Source: Chthoniobacter flavus Ellin428 (GTDB taxonomy: Bacteria; Verrucomicrobiota; Verrucomicrobiia; Chthoniobacterales; Chthoniobacteraceae). From it: 64,000 nucleotides of DNA. The notes under the pieces were generated by a model. That model saw only the letters and a list, made by a program, of their open reading frames with translations, was not told the origin of the DNA and searched no databases. The translations under genes were made by a program, and so were the position numbers. Each line of letters starts with the position of its first letter. Within the stretch, counting starts at the first letter, position 1. Below, in pieces: positions 5,986 through 16,058 of this stretch. The stretch is from positions 1 through 64,000 of the forward strand of contig NZ_ABVL01000032.1 in NCBI RefSeq assembly GCF_000173075.1, written 5' to 3'.

Positions 5986-8949
5986 CTACCTGGCCGGACG
6001 CACGATACCGAGCTTTTGCATCCGGCTGCGCAGAGTGCTTGGCTGGAGATTCAGGATTTTGGCCGCGCCATTCGCTCCCTCGATGCGCCAGTTGGTCTGC
6101 TGGAGCACAGATGCGATATGTTGCCGCTCCACGTCTTCCAACGCATTCCCTGACGTCGCCCCCAATGGCGTCGACAACGGCTCCGCCGCATCGATCATCG
6201 CTCGTTCCGGTGTCCAGCCAGGCCCTTGCGCCATTACGCCAGTTGCGCCGGGCAATGCTCCCTTTTCCACGGTGAGTAGCGATCCGGTCGATAAAACCAC
6301 GGCCCGCTCGATTACATTTTGCAATTCGCGAATGTTCCCCGGCCACGGATACTGACACAACCGAGCCATGGTTTCTTCGGCAATCTGGCCTAGCGATTTT
6401 CCCAGCTTGCGGGCAAATTTTTCGAGGAAGAACATCGTCAGTAACGGGATGTCGTTCGCGCGCTGGCGCAGTGGCGGCATTGTCAGGGGAACGACGTTCA
6501 GACGGTAAAACAGATCGCTGCGGAATTTCCCTTCGCGCACCATGGTTTCGAGGTCGCGATTCGTCGCGGCAATGACCCGCACGTCGACTTTCACGGTCTT
6601 CGTGCTGCCAATCGGTTCGAATTCCTGCTCTTGCAACACCCGCAGCAATTTCACCTGCGTCTCCGGCGGCAGTTCTCCCACTTCGTCGAGGAAAATAGTG
6701 CCGCCATCGGCGAGTTCAAAACGTCCTTCCCGATTGGCGATCGCGCCCGTGAAGGCCCCCTTGACGTGACCAAAAAGTTCACTCTCCACCAAGCCCGTGC
6801 TGATCGCACCGCAGTTCACCTTGACCAGTGGCCGTTCGCGCCGGGGGCTGCGATCATGAATGGCGCGGGCGATCAGTTCCTTGCCTGTGCCAGTCTCACC
6901 GCAAATGAGCACGGTGGAATCCGTCGAGGCAACCCGGTCGACTTGCCGGAGAACCTGGAGCAGCGACGGGCTGTTGCCGACGATCTCCACGAAGTTGTGC
7001 TGACTGCGGATTTCCTCCTGGAGGTAAGTGTTCTGCGCTTCGAGCCGTGCTTTGTCCTGCTCCATCAGCACCCGATCGGTGATATCGAGAAACATCGTGC
7101 GCGTATATTTTCCGCTGGGATCAGGCCGTGACCACCATTGGATCCAAAACGGCTTGCCGTTGTCCTTCCGCCGCATTTCCAGGACCACACCGCTCGTGTC
7201 CGTCCCGCGGCCGATGGACTCAAATGCCTCGCGCATTCTGCGCTGCGCGTCCGGCGTATCAGGCGCGAAGGTCTTGCCATAAGTGTGCGGCACGTCTTCG
7301 GGTTTAATTCCCAGAATCCGTATCGCGGCGCGATTCGCGCGGATGAAATGAGAATCAAGTTCTTCATGGACGTAGGCGATCGGCGCCTCGTCGAACAAGT
7401 CGCGAAAGCGTTCCTCGCTCGCGTCGAGTGCCTTGCTCGTTTCCTCGAGTTCGTGGGTGACCTCTTCCTTCTGCTGCTCCAGCCGGGCGATCTTCTGCGC
7501 CGCGAGTTCCTCGCCAAGGCGGCGCATTTCCTCCTGCACGAGACAATCGTCCAGCGCCACCGCCACCGCGCTGGCCACTTGGTTCATGAAAGCGTGTTGG
7601 AGTGCGGCATACGATTCCTTTCCCGCGGCCAGGAAAAAGAGGGCCCCGCGCACGCGGTCGCCGGCCACCAGTGGCAGGACGCAGGCGGATTCCATTTGCT
7701 CCCGCTGCATCATCTCGGAAGTTTTCGGAAAACGTTCGGAAACCTCCCGCCGCGTCGCGGCCACATACCACTCGCGATTCTTCATCACCCACTCCGCCGC
7801 TGAGCCTTTCGCCTCATGTAAAGTGGGCGGCGCACCTTCCGACCGAATGTTCTTCTGGTTCAGGATGTGGGCTTGAATGCGAGCTCCCGCCACCGGCAGG
7901 GCGATGCCAAAACAGTCCGTAGGCACGGCCGTTTGCAGGCATTCCGCGAGCGCGCCGAAAAGGACGTCGCGTTGCAGGTGATGTCCGATGGCTCGGGTAA
8001 TGTTGAGCAGCGCTTCCGTCTCGATGTGGGTGCGCCGAAGTTCGGCGTGTGCCTGCCGCAAACGGTCGTCGGCCTGTTTTCGCTCCAGTTCCGCGCAGCC
8101 GCGGGCCGCGAAAATCTTCAACGTCGCAATGTCCTCCTCGGTCGGCTCCATCGGCTGGGTGTGGAGAACAGCGATGTGACCAATCGTGCGGCCGCTGGCG
8201 TTGCGCATGGGCACCCCGACGTAACTTTCCGCCCCAATCTGCTGCAACCAGACGTCCTCGGGAAATTTTGCGGCCAGACCGGAGGTGGTCATGCACACGT
8301 GACCGGCCGCGACCCGTTGGCACGGGGTGCCGGGAAAGCGGTAGGTGAAGCCTGCCCCAAAGTCGGACCCCTCCCAATAGGCGAGCGATTGTGATTCGAG
8401 TTCGCTCAACGTTTCTGCGGCGAAGGCGTAGCGAGCACCGAGCGCTTGCGCTGCGTAGCGTGCGAGGGAGCGGAAGAACTCGTCGCCCGTGGCGCTGGCG
8501 GTGCCTTCGGCCAGCGCCCGCAGAGCGCGGTCGGCTCGCTTGTAAGTGGTCACATCACGGGAGGATGCCAGCAGTCTTTCGGGTTTGCCCGATTCATCGG
8601 CAATTGGGCTGACCACCACATCGAACCATTTTGGCGTGCGGCTCTGCCTAGTCGGAAAGTAGCCGACAAATTTGCCGACGCTGCCCTCGCGTGCCTTGCT
8701 CACCGCCGCTTCCGCCGCTTCGCGATCCGCGCCCTGCCAAAAATCGATCCACGATGCGCCGATGAATGACTGGAGATCGCAAATCTCCAGCAATTTCATT
8801 CCACCGGCATTCATGGAAAGTAAGCGCCCTTCGAGATCGAGCACCTTGATGCAATCAGGGCTGTTTTCGACGAGCCGTGCGGCGAGTTCGCTCTCCGCAA
8901 CGGGAGCGGGGCTCGATGCTACTTCGACTCGATTAGTGCGCGTTGACAT
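5986..8949 (-). CDS. Sigma-54-dependent activator with PAS and GAF sensor domains
   Basis: A 987-aa enhancer-binding protein. A PAS domain occupies about residues 20-138. GAF domains follow at about 150-290 and 315-475, then a coiled coil (480-515), a second PAS domain (515-630), a sigma-54 AAA+ ATPase (about 655-890) and a C-terminal Fis-type helix-turn-helix (about 940-985). The ATPase has an intact Walker A (GETGTGKE, 684-691), the sigma-54 contact loop GAFTGA (731-736) and Walker B (TIFLDE, 751-756). There is no receiver domain, so it senses a ligand, redox or light signal directly rather than through phosphorylation. It is transcribed away from the autotransporter gene, which starts 178 nt away. 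Its targets are unknown; the autotransporter is a possibility. Confidence 0.9.
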   Translation of the reverse strand: MSTRTNRVEVASSPAPVAESELAARLVENSPDCIKVLDLEGRLLSMNAGGMKLLEICDLQSFIGASWIDFWQGADREAAEAAVSKAREGSVGKFVGYFPTRQSRTPKWFDVVVSPIADESGKPERLLASSRDVTTYKRADRALRALAEGTASATGDEFFRSLARYAAQALGARYAFAAETLSELESQSLAYWEGSDFGAGFTYRFPGTPCQRVAAGHVCMTTSGLAAKFPEDVWLQQIGAESYVGVPMRNASGRTIGHIAVLHTQPMEPTEEDIATLKIFAARGCAELERKQADDRLRQAHAELRRTHIETEALLNITRAIGHHLQRDVLFGALAECLQTAVPTDCFGIALPVAGARIQAHILNQKNIRSEGAPPTLHEAKGSAAEWVMKNREWYVAATRREVSERFPKTSEMMQREQMESACVLPLVAGDRVRGALFFLAAGKESYAALQHAFMNQVASAVAVALDDCLVQEEMRRLGEELAAQKIARLEQQKEEVTHELEETSKALDASEERFRDLFDEAPIAYVHEELDSHFIRANRAAIRILGIKPEDVPHTYGKTFAPDTPDAQRRMREAFESIGRGTDTSGVVLEMRRKDNGKPFWIQWWSRPDPSGKYTRTMFLDITDRVLMEQDKARLEAQNTYLQEEIRSQHNFVEIVGNSPSLLQVLRQVDRVASTDSTVLICGETGTGKELIARAIHDRSPRRERPLVKVNCGAISTGLVESELFGHVKGAFTGAIANREGRFELADGGTIFLDEVGELPPETQVKLLRVLQEQEFEPIGSTKTVKVDVRVIAATNRDLETMVREGKFRSDLFYRLNVVPLTMPPLRQRANDIPLLTMFFLEKFARKLGKSLGQIAEETMARLCQYPWPGNIRELQNVIERAVVLSTGSLLTVEKGALPGATGVMAQGPGWTPERAMIDAAEPLSTPLGATSGNALEDVERQHIASVLQQTNWRIEGANGAAKILNLQPSTLRSRMQKLGIVRPAR

Positions 8950-9127
8950 GAGACGCAGGCTCTCACGGCTAACACTACTGGCAATGCATTAAAACGACGA
9001 AATGGGCCGGCCAACGCGGGAGCCGTGAAGCCGTGGCGTTCATTGCAGAACAGGGGCCAAAACCAAACGGCATAATTTCGGAAGCTTTTTGTAAGGATCG
9101 CGTTGATCGCGCGACGAAGGCTCAGAC

Positions 9128-12100
9128 GTGGAGGAACCGTCGCACTCTCAAGGCGTGTGGCTCCCCGGTTCTGTCGCCCGATCCATCACCAACCAACTCG
9201 ACAAATTGAATCATCCTACCCGCAACAAATCCGTGTGCCGTCCCTTCAGCGCCAGCCGCCTGTTTGACGCACGATTCGCCGAATCTCCGGTCGTCGCGAC
9301 CGCTCCCCTCCGGCGCCCTCAGGCACTCGCGCAGAGCATTGCCGCCTTTCTGATCGGGATCGCATTTTGGCTTCCCGCAGTCGCACCCGCGGCGAGCATT
9401 ACTTGGGGGGCGGCAACGAGTATTTCAGGAGATTCTGAGGTGAGCACCGGCGGCGCGTTGGTCGGGGCCTTCAATGTGGGTGCCGCCGACGCCGGCAGCC
9501 CGACCGTCAATGGCGTCACCTTCACCGAGTTTGTCTTGAACGCGGGCAGCACCGGCGGTGCGCAGGGAAATTTCAGTCTCTCCTCCGGCGCCATCGTCGG
9601 CGCGAGCAATGCCGCAGGCTCGGGTAGTGCGCCATTTACCGGGCTGTCCGCATCCTATCAGGCCCTCCTCCAGAGTGAGGGAGGGGCGGTCCCTGTCGCC
9701 ACTCCTTTCACGCTTACCATGAGCGGGCTTTCCGTCGGCCAGACTTACCAATTCGAGTGGTGGGCCAATATCTCCAGTTCCAGCTTTGCCAACGATCTGA
9801 CCACGGCAACCGCCGGAAACACGGTGACGCTGGATTCCAACAAAACGAATGCGGTCGGTGGCATCGGCCAGTTTGCCATCGGCACATTTGTCGCCGACAG
9901 CACCAGTCAGGCGATCGTCTTCAACTCCGCAGGCGAGGCGATCATCAACGCCTTTGAATTGCGGGTCGCTCCTCCACCATCGGCGTTCTGGACGGGTGAT
10001 CAGGATGGCACCTGGACGACGAGCAATGCCGGCAATACGAACTGGGCGACCGCGGCGGCTGGCACGATCGACGCCGGCTTGATTCCCGGCGCCCCTATCA
10101 ATGTAACCTTCTCCGCCGCTGGTGCAGTCAACCAAAACACAACGCTGGGAGCGAATTTCACCATCCATCGCCTGACGGTCAGTGATCCGAATCCGGTAAC
10201 CATCAGTAGTGGCGCGGGCGGTCCCTTCACCCTGACCATCGCGGGCGATGCCGGCACCGGAATCACCGTGAACAGTGGTTCGAACCTGACGATTAATTCC
10301 AACCTCACGCTCGGCGGCGCTTCGGATACGATCACCGTAGACGGCACCGGGGTGGCCACGATCGCCGGGGTGCTCGGTGGCAACAATGGCCTGATCAAAG
10401 CCGGCGCGGGCCTGCTGACTCTCAGCAACAGTGGGAACAACTACACCGGTGCGACGCAGATTCAGGACGGCACGCTGAAGCTGGGCGCCGATAATGCGGT
10501 GCCCGCAGGAAGCGCGAGCACCGTCAACGCGCCTACCGGCACCGGCAACGCCGTTCTCGATTTGAACGGGCATCGTCTCACCGTCAGCGGCCTCACCCTC
10601 GTGGCGGAAATCGGGCTCGGTCAATCGACGGTGGATGTGAATGGCGGCGTGCTGACTTTGGCCGGCGACGTCAACGTCATCGACTCGGTCTTCAAGCCGG
10701 GCAATAATTTTGCGCCCATTATCCAGGATGGAATCGGTGGCGGGGCGGTGGATCTGGGAAATGCCACGCGGACCTTCAATATCGCCGGTCAAAATGTTCA
10801 GGTTCGGGATCTGATCGTAAACGCCGTCATTCAGGGCAACGGCGGGATCGTGGTGAATGCCGCGCCCAGCACGTTTAACGGCACCGAGGGAGGCATTGTT
10901 TTGGAAGCGGTCAATACCTACACCGGCAGCACGACGGTGGCGCAGGGACGCCTCACTGCGCTGACCAGCGGCGCATTGCCGGCGACGACGGACTTGATCC
11001 TCGGGACCGCCAACTCCGCGCTCGCTGGCGACGTGGATATCTTCGGGACCGCGCAGACCGTCAACAGCATCTCTGTCGCTGCTGGGAACGCCGGCGGCGC
11101 CAGCAATATCATTGAGTCGACCTTTGGCGGCGCCATTTTCACGGTGAGCAGCACGACCACGAACAGCACCTTTGGCGGCCTGATTACCGGCGACCTCGAG
11201 TTGGACAAGGAGGGCGTCGGAACCACGCTCACGGTGACGGGGGCCAATACTTACGGCAACGGCACTGTCCTCAAGAATGGGACGTTACGCACGCAGAACA
11301 TCTCCGCCTTGGGGGCTGGCTCGGTCCAGATCCAGGGCGGCAGGTTGCAGGTGAAAGGGCCCCTGAACGTCGATTCGCTGCTTTGGAGCGGGGGCAGAAT
11401 CAGCCTCGAGCCGGCGGCTGGCGACGTGATCAATTCTGCTTCCTCCTTCGTCAATGCCGGTAGCGGGGGAGCCTTCGAAATCGACCCCACAGGCCTGCAG
11501 CGAACCACCTACACCCTCGTCAATTTCGTCAACCCAACGAACTTTGTCGTCAGCGACTTCAGTGCATTTGCCCTGAATTCCAACTTTCTCGTCCAGGGGA
11601 CATTTTTGCTCAATCCCACCAACGTGCAGTTCACCGTCACGGGCGTTACGATGACCGGGCCCCTGCTCCAAAATAGCGCACCGGTAGGAGTTCCGACCTT
11701 TGCCGATTTTATCGTCAATGGGCCGGTCACGACGGGCGGCCCGACGGAGAGCAATACGGTCAACACGCTCACCTTCTTTCCCGACAGTTCGCTGAAGATC
11801 TTCAATACGCTGCACGTGACCACCGGCCCGGTGAACCTCGTCGGCAATTCGAGCATCGATCTCGAGAACGCCACGCTGGACGTCAATCAACTGAATGTGC
11901 TCCCCAAGGGTTTTCTCGGCGGAAACGGAAACATCCTTGGCAACCTTTTCAATGCCGGAATCGTCAGCCCTGGTCACTCGCCGGGACACATTCACGTGAC
12001 TGGCAACTACACGCAGACCGCTGCTGGTCTTCTAAAGATCGAAATCGGTGGGCGCGATCTTAACCAGCACGATTTGCTGAGCGTGGACGGCACCGCGAAA

Positions 12101-13630
12101 CTCGACGGCGCGTTGCAACTCGTGCGAGTCAATCATTTCAAGCTGAAGCGCAACAAGCCGGTCACCTTCCTGACGGCCAACGAAGGCGTGAACGGCAGGT
12201 TTGCCACGGTGGAGAATGATTTCACCAGCGACACCATTCTCGAGCCCACGGTGGTCTATCGAAAAAACAGTGTCGCGCTGGAAGCCGTGCAGGGTTCCTT
12301 CGAGACGTTCGCGCAGAATTCGGGACTCACTTCCAACCAACGCTCCGTGGCAAAAGCGCTGGACAATGTGGTGAACGCCAGGAGGGCGAACTCGCTCATC
12401 GACTATCTCGACTACCGCAAACTCACCGGGCTGCCTGGTGACTTCGACAAGATTGCTCCGGAGGAACTGACCTCCATCTTCACTATCGGCACCTCCCTGG
12501 CCGGCGTGCAGTCGCAAAACATCCAGCGCCGCAATGATGATATCCGTAGCGGCTCCAGCGGCTCCAGCGGCTTCAGTGCCGCGGGGCTCGCCGTCAACGG
12601 TGCCGGTCCGAGCTACAGCGGCACCTTCGGTTCCGCTGGTCCTTTAGGCTCTTTCAACCCTACCGGTCCTTCCGATGATGAAAAGGACGTAGCCGACCAA
12701 AAGGACAGTAGGGACGTCGTCGCCCCCGCCGGGAACCGCTGGGGCGCCTTCCTCTCCGGCACTGGTGAATGGGTCAGCGTGGGCAATACCGACAACGCTC
12801 GTGGTTATGACTTGAGCAGCGGCGGCTTCACCCTCGGCATGGATTACAAGGTCACTTCCACCTTCGCCATCGGCCTGGCTGCCGGCTATACCGGCACCAG
12901 CGCAGACCTCGCCGATCGCGGTCGTGTGTGGGTCAATGGCGGTAAGATCGGTATCTACGCCACGTTCTTCCCAAACGAGCAGACGACCGCGGCGCCGATG
13001 ATGTCGAAAGACTCCTCGCCAGAGGCTCCCGCCCCGACGCCCAGTCCGGCCAGGGGCTTCTATGCCGACCTGGCAGCCTTCGGCGGTTACAACAGCTACG
13101 ACACCCGCCGCAATGCCCTGCAGGGTGAAGCCCGCGGCGACACGGCGGGTGGCGAACTCAATGCGCTCTTCGGCGCCGGCTACGATTTCAATAAAGGCGG
13201 CCTGACTTTTGGCCCCGCCGCCAGTTTCAATTACACCTATATCGGCACCAACGAATTCACCGAGCACGGCTCGCTTGCTCCGTTGAATATCCACGGCGGC
13301 AAAGGCGAATCCCTGCGCACCGCGCTCGGTTTCAAGGCCAGCTACGATTGGAAAGTCGGCGGCGTCCTGATCAAGCCGGAGCTCCGCGCCGCCTGGCAGC
13401 ACGAGTATGGCGACTCTGCTTACGCCCTCAATTCCAGCTTCGGCGGCGGGACCGGCAACTCCTTCCTTGTCAACGGCCCCCAACTTGGCCGCGACAGCGC
13501 GCTGCTCGGCGCCGGCTTCGCCATCCAGTTCAACGACCGGATGTCGACCTACTTCTACTACGACGGCGAAGTTGGACGGAAGAATTACCAGTCGACCAGC
13601 ATCACGGGCGGCTTTCGCGTGGCGTTCTAA
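9128..13630 (+). CDS. Autotransporter (type Va) with PATR repeats and C-terminal beta-barrel
   Basis: A 1500-aa secreted protein. The GTG start at 9128 gives a long N-terminal extension before the signal peptide core SIAAFLIGIAFWLPAVAPA (about residues 70-88), as in some autotransporters. Residues 89-280 match the body of the small PEP-CTERM protein at 61868-62587 (both begin ITWGA and continue with ISGDxxVSTGG). Next come PATR units such as GLIKAGAGLLTLSNSGNNYTG and a beta-helical passenger. The autotransporter barrel covers about 1200-1500, starting at NRWGAFLSGTGEWV and ending in the Bam signal GGFRVAF with a terminal Phe. A Gly/Ser-rich linker (SGSSGSSGFS) precedes the barrel. The module at about 285-470 also matches the C-terminal region of the giant protein. 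The passenger function is unknown; adhesion is a guess. Confidence 0.88.
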   Translation: MEEPSHSQGVWLPGSVARSITNQLDKLNHPTRNKSVCRPFSASRLFDARFAESPVVATAPLRRPQALAQSIAAFLIGIAFWLPAVAPAASITWGAATSISGDSEVSTGGALVGAFNVGAADAGSPTVNGVTFTEFVLNAGSTGGAQGNFSLSSGAIVGASNAAGSGSAPFTGLSASYQALLQSEGGAVPVATPFTLTMSGLSVGQTYQFEWWANISSSSFANDLTTATAGNTVTLDSNKTNAVGGIGQFAIGTFVADSTSQAIVFNSAGEAIINAFELRVAPPPSAFWTGDQDGTWTTSNAGNTNWATAAAGTIDAGLIPGAPINVTFSAAGAVNQNTTLGANFTIHRLTVSDPNPVTISSGAGGPFTLTIAGDAGTGITVNSGSNLTINSNLTLGGASDTITVDGTGVATIAGVLGGNNGLIKAGAGLLTLSNSGNNYTGATQIQDGTLKLGADNAVPAGSASTVNAPTGTGNAVLDLNGHRLTVSGLTLVAEIGLGQSTVDVNGGVLTLAGDVNVIDSVFKPGNNFAPIIQDGIGGGAVDLGNATRTFNIAGQNVQVRDLIVNAVIQGNGGIVVNAAPSTFNGTEGGIVLEAVNTYTGSTTVAQGRLTALTSGALPATTDLILGTANSALAGDVDIFGTAQTVNSISVAAGNAGGASNIIESTFGGAIFTVSSTTTNSTFGGLITGDLELDKEGVGTTLTVTGANTYGNGTVLKNGTLRTQNISALGAGSVQIQGGRLQVKGPLNVDSLLWSGGRISLEPAAGDVINSASSFVNAGSGGAFEIDPTGLQRTTYTLVNFVNPTNFVVSDFSAFALNSNFLVQGTFLLNPTNVQFTVTGVTMTGPLLQNSAPVGVPTFADFIVNGPVTTGGPTESNTVNTLTFFPDSSLKIFNTLHVTTGPVNLVGNSSIDLENATLDVNQLNVLPKGFLGGNGNILGNLFNAGIVSPGHSPGHIHVTGNYTQTAAGLLKIEIGGRDLNQHDLLSVDGTAKLDGALQLVRVNHFKLKRNKPVTFLTANEGVNGRFATVENDFTSDTILEPTVVYRKNSVALEAVQGSFETFAQNSGLTSNQRSVAKALDNVVNARRANSLIDYLDYRKLTGLPGDFDKIAPEELTSIFTIGTSLAGVQSQNIQRRNDDIRSGSSGSSGFSAAGLAVNGAGPSYSGTFGSAGPLGSFNPTGPSDDEKDVADQKDSRDVVAPAGNRWGAFLSGTGEWVSVGNTDNARGYDLSSGGFTLGMDYKVTSTFAIGLAAGYTGTSADLADRGRVWVNGGKIGIYATFFPNEQTTAAPMMSKDSSPEAPAPTPSPARGFYADLAAFGGYNSYDTRRNALQGEARGDTAGGELNALFGAGYDFNKGGLTFGPAASFNYTYIGTNEFTEHGSLAPLNIHGGKGESLRTALGFKASYDWKVGGVLIKPELRAAWQHEYGDSAYALNSSFGGGTGNSFLVNGPQLGRDSALLGAGFAIQFNDRMSTYFYYDGEVGRKNYQSTSITGGFRVAF

Positions 13631-13874
13631 AGCGGCGTAGCGCGGTTGTTCACCTCCCATGCGGTCCGGCGAACGCATCGAGAATGACGGCTGGTAAATT
13701 TTGAACCCGAGTGGCTCGGGCCCGTTTGCCCCAACCGATCGAGAAATATTAGCGCCTGGCCAAAATCGTGACACCTAGTCAGGAAATTCGCGACCTGGCG
13801 CGGAGGCGGAAATGCTCTGAATAAGTTAGGGTGAACGACTTGCCAGACCAGCGCGCGTGAGTCTCTTCTACAAC

Positions 13875-14549
13875 ATGCGTATCCTCGTAGTCGAAGACGA
13901 TAGCCGAATTGCTTCGTTTGTTGCGAAGGGGTTCAAGCAAAACGGCTATTTGGCGGAAATCTCCTCGGATGGGGAGGACGGGCTGCAGAAACTGCAGACC
14001 GCGCCATTCGACGCGGCAGTGATCGATCTGATGCTGCCCAAAATGGATGGCCTCAGTTTGATCGAACGGATTCGGAAAGGAAAAACGCCGGTCGCCATCG
14101 TCGTCTTGAGCGCAAAGCACTCCGTGGAGGACAAGGTGCGCTGCTTAAGGAGCGGGGCGGATGATTACCTGCAAAAGCCCTTCGCGATATCGGAGTTGCT
14201 GGCGCGTGTGGAAGCGATCGTCCGGCGGGTGAGTCGGGAGGCGGAGGTGGAACGACTCGAGTCCGCTGGAGTGGAGATCGATCTTCTGGCCCATATCGCA
14301 AAACGTGAGGGGCGGCGAATTGACCTGCAGCCCCGGGAATTTGCGTTGCTCGAATTGCTCGTTCGTAATCGCGGCCGTGCTTTGACGAAGATGCAGTTGT
14401 TGGAGCGTCTGTGGGACTATAGTTTCGACCCGCAAACCAACGTCGTGGACGTTCTGGTTTGCCGACTCCGCAACAAATTGGACCGGGGTTTCGATACCAA
14501 ATTGATTCATACCCTGCGTGGGATCGGTTATGTCTTCCGCCCGGAATAG
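13875..14549 (+). CDS. OmpR/PhoB-family response regulator
   Basis: A 224-aa two-component regulator. The receiver domain covers residues 1-120, with acidic pair Asp8/Asp9, phospho-acceptor Asp51 in AAVIDLMLPKMDG and the conserved lysine in ADDYLQKPF. A winged-helix DNA-binding domain follows (about 127-222), with LQPREFALLELLVRNRG and the recognition region TNVVDVLVCRLRNKLD. I preferred the ATG at 13875 over a GTG at 13857 because MRILVVEDDSR is the standard receiver start. The histidine kinase gene begins inside its last codons. The sequence resembles metal- and envelope-stress regulators of the CusR/QseB class. The signal is unknown. Confidence 0.9.
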   Translation: MRILVVEDDSRIASFVAKGFKQNGYLAEISSDGEDGLQKLQTAPFDAAVIDLMLPKMDGLSLIERIRKGKTPVAIVVLSAKHSVEDKVRCLRSGADDYLQKPFAISELLARVEAIVRRVSREAEVERLESAGVEIDLLAHIAKREGRRIDLQPREFALLELLVRNRGRALTKMQLLERLWDYSFDPQTNVVDVLVCRLRNKLDRGFDTKLIHTLRGIGYVFRPE

Positions 14550-15963
14550 CCGGCCCTGGCGACGCCTGGATGTACGCCTGGCAGTCTGGCACTCCATGTT
14601 GGTTTTCGTCATCCTATCTGCGGTTTTGGTGTTGAGCTATTTCGCGCTACGCAGCCGTGTGGAGGGACAGGATCGTGGCGATGTGCTGTTTCGCCTGAAG
14701 CAGTATTCGTCGGTCTACAAGCATTCGGGTCTCGCTGGTGTCGTCGATCTGGCCTCATTGCGGAAGGGGCGTGCGGAAGAGGCGTACTATTTGAGAGTGG
14801 CGTCGAAGGATAACCAGTCGCTTTTCGAAAGGGATGCAGACGATTGGTCTGAGTTCGGGCCGAATCAGCTGCGCGAGCGGCCTTACGATGCGGCCGAACT
14901 GCAGTGGACCTCGCTACCTTCACCGGAAGGCTATGCGCTTCTCGTGGCGACGGCGCGTTTGCCGGATGGCACGCTGATCCAGGTTGGGAAATCGACCGAG
15001 GAGGCCTTCGCGCTTTTGGCACAATACCGCCTCGTCATGCTGGTCATGTTGACGATATCCATGCCCATCAGTTTCGCCGGTGGAGCGCTCCTTGCCAGGA
15101 GAGCACTACGCCCTCTTCGGTCTCTCACTCGCACCGTCCGGGAAATCGAGGAGACGGCGAGGTTTTCCATGCGCACGCCGGAAAGTGGAACCGGCGATGA
15201 ATTGGATGAGTTGTCGCGAGTTTTCAACGCGACCATGGGTCGAATCGAGCGTCTCCTCAAGACCATGCGCGAGTCGCTGGACAATGTGGCTCACGACCTT
15301 CGGACGCCAATGACTCGCATGCGGAATCGGGCACAGACTTGCCTCGAAGAGACCGGTGATGTGGTCGCTCTGCATGAGGCGTTGATCGGATGCCTCGAGG
15401 AGTCGGATCATATGCTCGAGATTCTGAATACCTTGATGGATATCGCGGAGGCCGAGGCCGGTCTCACCAAGACACCGGTTAAGTTGGTCAGCCTGGTGGG
15501 GACGGCGACTTATGTTCGTGATCTCTATTCGGAGGTCGCTGAGGAGCAGGAAATCGCCCTAACTCAGGATGTCTGGGATGATTGTATCGTCCGAGGAGAT
15601 TCGCTGCTTCTTTTGCGAGTGCTGGCCAACCTCGTCGACAACGCCCTTAAATACACTCCGAAAGGCGGGTCGGTACAGATCGAGGGGCGAACCGACGAAA
15701 GGTTCGTCTGGCTTTCGGTGCACGATTCTGGATTCGGAATTTCTCCCGAGGATTTGCCGAAGATTTGGGAAAGGTTGTTCCGCGGCGATCGTAGCCGGTC
15801 CAAACAAGGACTCGGTCTCGGTCTGAGTTTTGTCAAAGCGGCTGTGGAGGCCGCCGGAGGGGCCGTTGAGGCGGAGAGTATGCCCGATCAAGGGTCTACT
15901 TTTACCGTTATCTTCCCGATTCCCAAAACCGAGGCGCTGGAGCGGGACCTTACTCTTTCGTAA
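14530..15963 (+). CDS. Sensor histidine kinase, partner of the upstream regulator
   Basis: A 477-aa membrane kinase. Helix 1 spans about residues 20-41 and helix 2 about 166-188, enclosing a periplasmic sensor of roughly 125 residues of unrecognised fold. HAMP follows (about 186-240), then the HisKA dimerisation helix with phospho-His255 in NVAHDLRTPMTRMR. The catalytic domain has the N box NLVDNALKYT, G1 DSGFGIS and G2 GLGLGLSFV. The ATG at 14530 overlaps the regulator gene by 20 nt, so the two are translationally coupled. The overall form is CusS/QseC-like. No target gene is evident nearby, although the surface-protein operon follows on the same strand. Confidence 0.9.
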   Translation: MSSARNSRPWRRLDVRLAVWHSMLVFVILSAVLVLSYFALRSRVEGQDRGDVLFRLKQYSSVYKHSGLAGVVDLASLRKGRAEEAYYLRVASKDNQSLFERDADDWSEFGPNQLRERPYDAAELQWTSLPSPEGYALLVATARLPDGTLIQVGKSTEEAFALLAQYRLVMLVMLTISMPISFAGGALLARRALRPLRSLTRTVREIEETARFSMRTPESGTGDELDELSRVFNATMGRIERLLKTMRESLDNVAHDLRTPMTRMRNRAQTCLEETGDVVALHEALIGCLEESDHMLEILNTLMDIAEAEAGLTKTPVKLVSLVGTATYVRDLYSEVAEEQEIALTQDVWDDCIVRGDSLLLLRVLANLVDNALKYTPKGGSVQIEGRTDERFVWLSVHDSGFGISPEDLPKIWERLFRGDRSRSKQGLGLGLSFVKAAVEAAGGAVEAESMPDQGSTFTVIFPIPKTEALERDLTLS

Positions 15964-16058
15964 TCCGGCGGCAAGGGTGCGGCAAGGATGGGGCACTTAT
16001 AGTGCCGGCGTCCCTCAGAACGGAAAATTCATTCTGAGGTGATGGATCTCCAGTCGTC

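Noticed and set aside
9034..9046. TGGCGTTCATTGC, resembling a sigma-54 -24/-12 promoter before the autotransporter
   Set aside because: There are only 8 nt between the GG and GC pairs instead of the required 10, so it should not bind sigma-54 properly.
9425..10792. 455-aa antisense frame inside the autotransporter gene
   Set aside because: Same mirror effect; composition is low-complexity and the sense frame carries recognisable domains.
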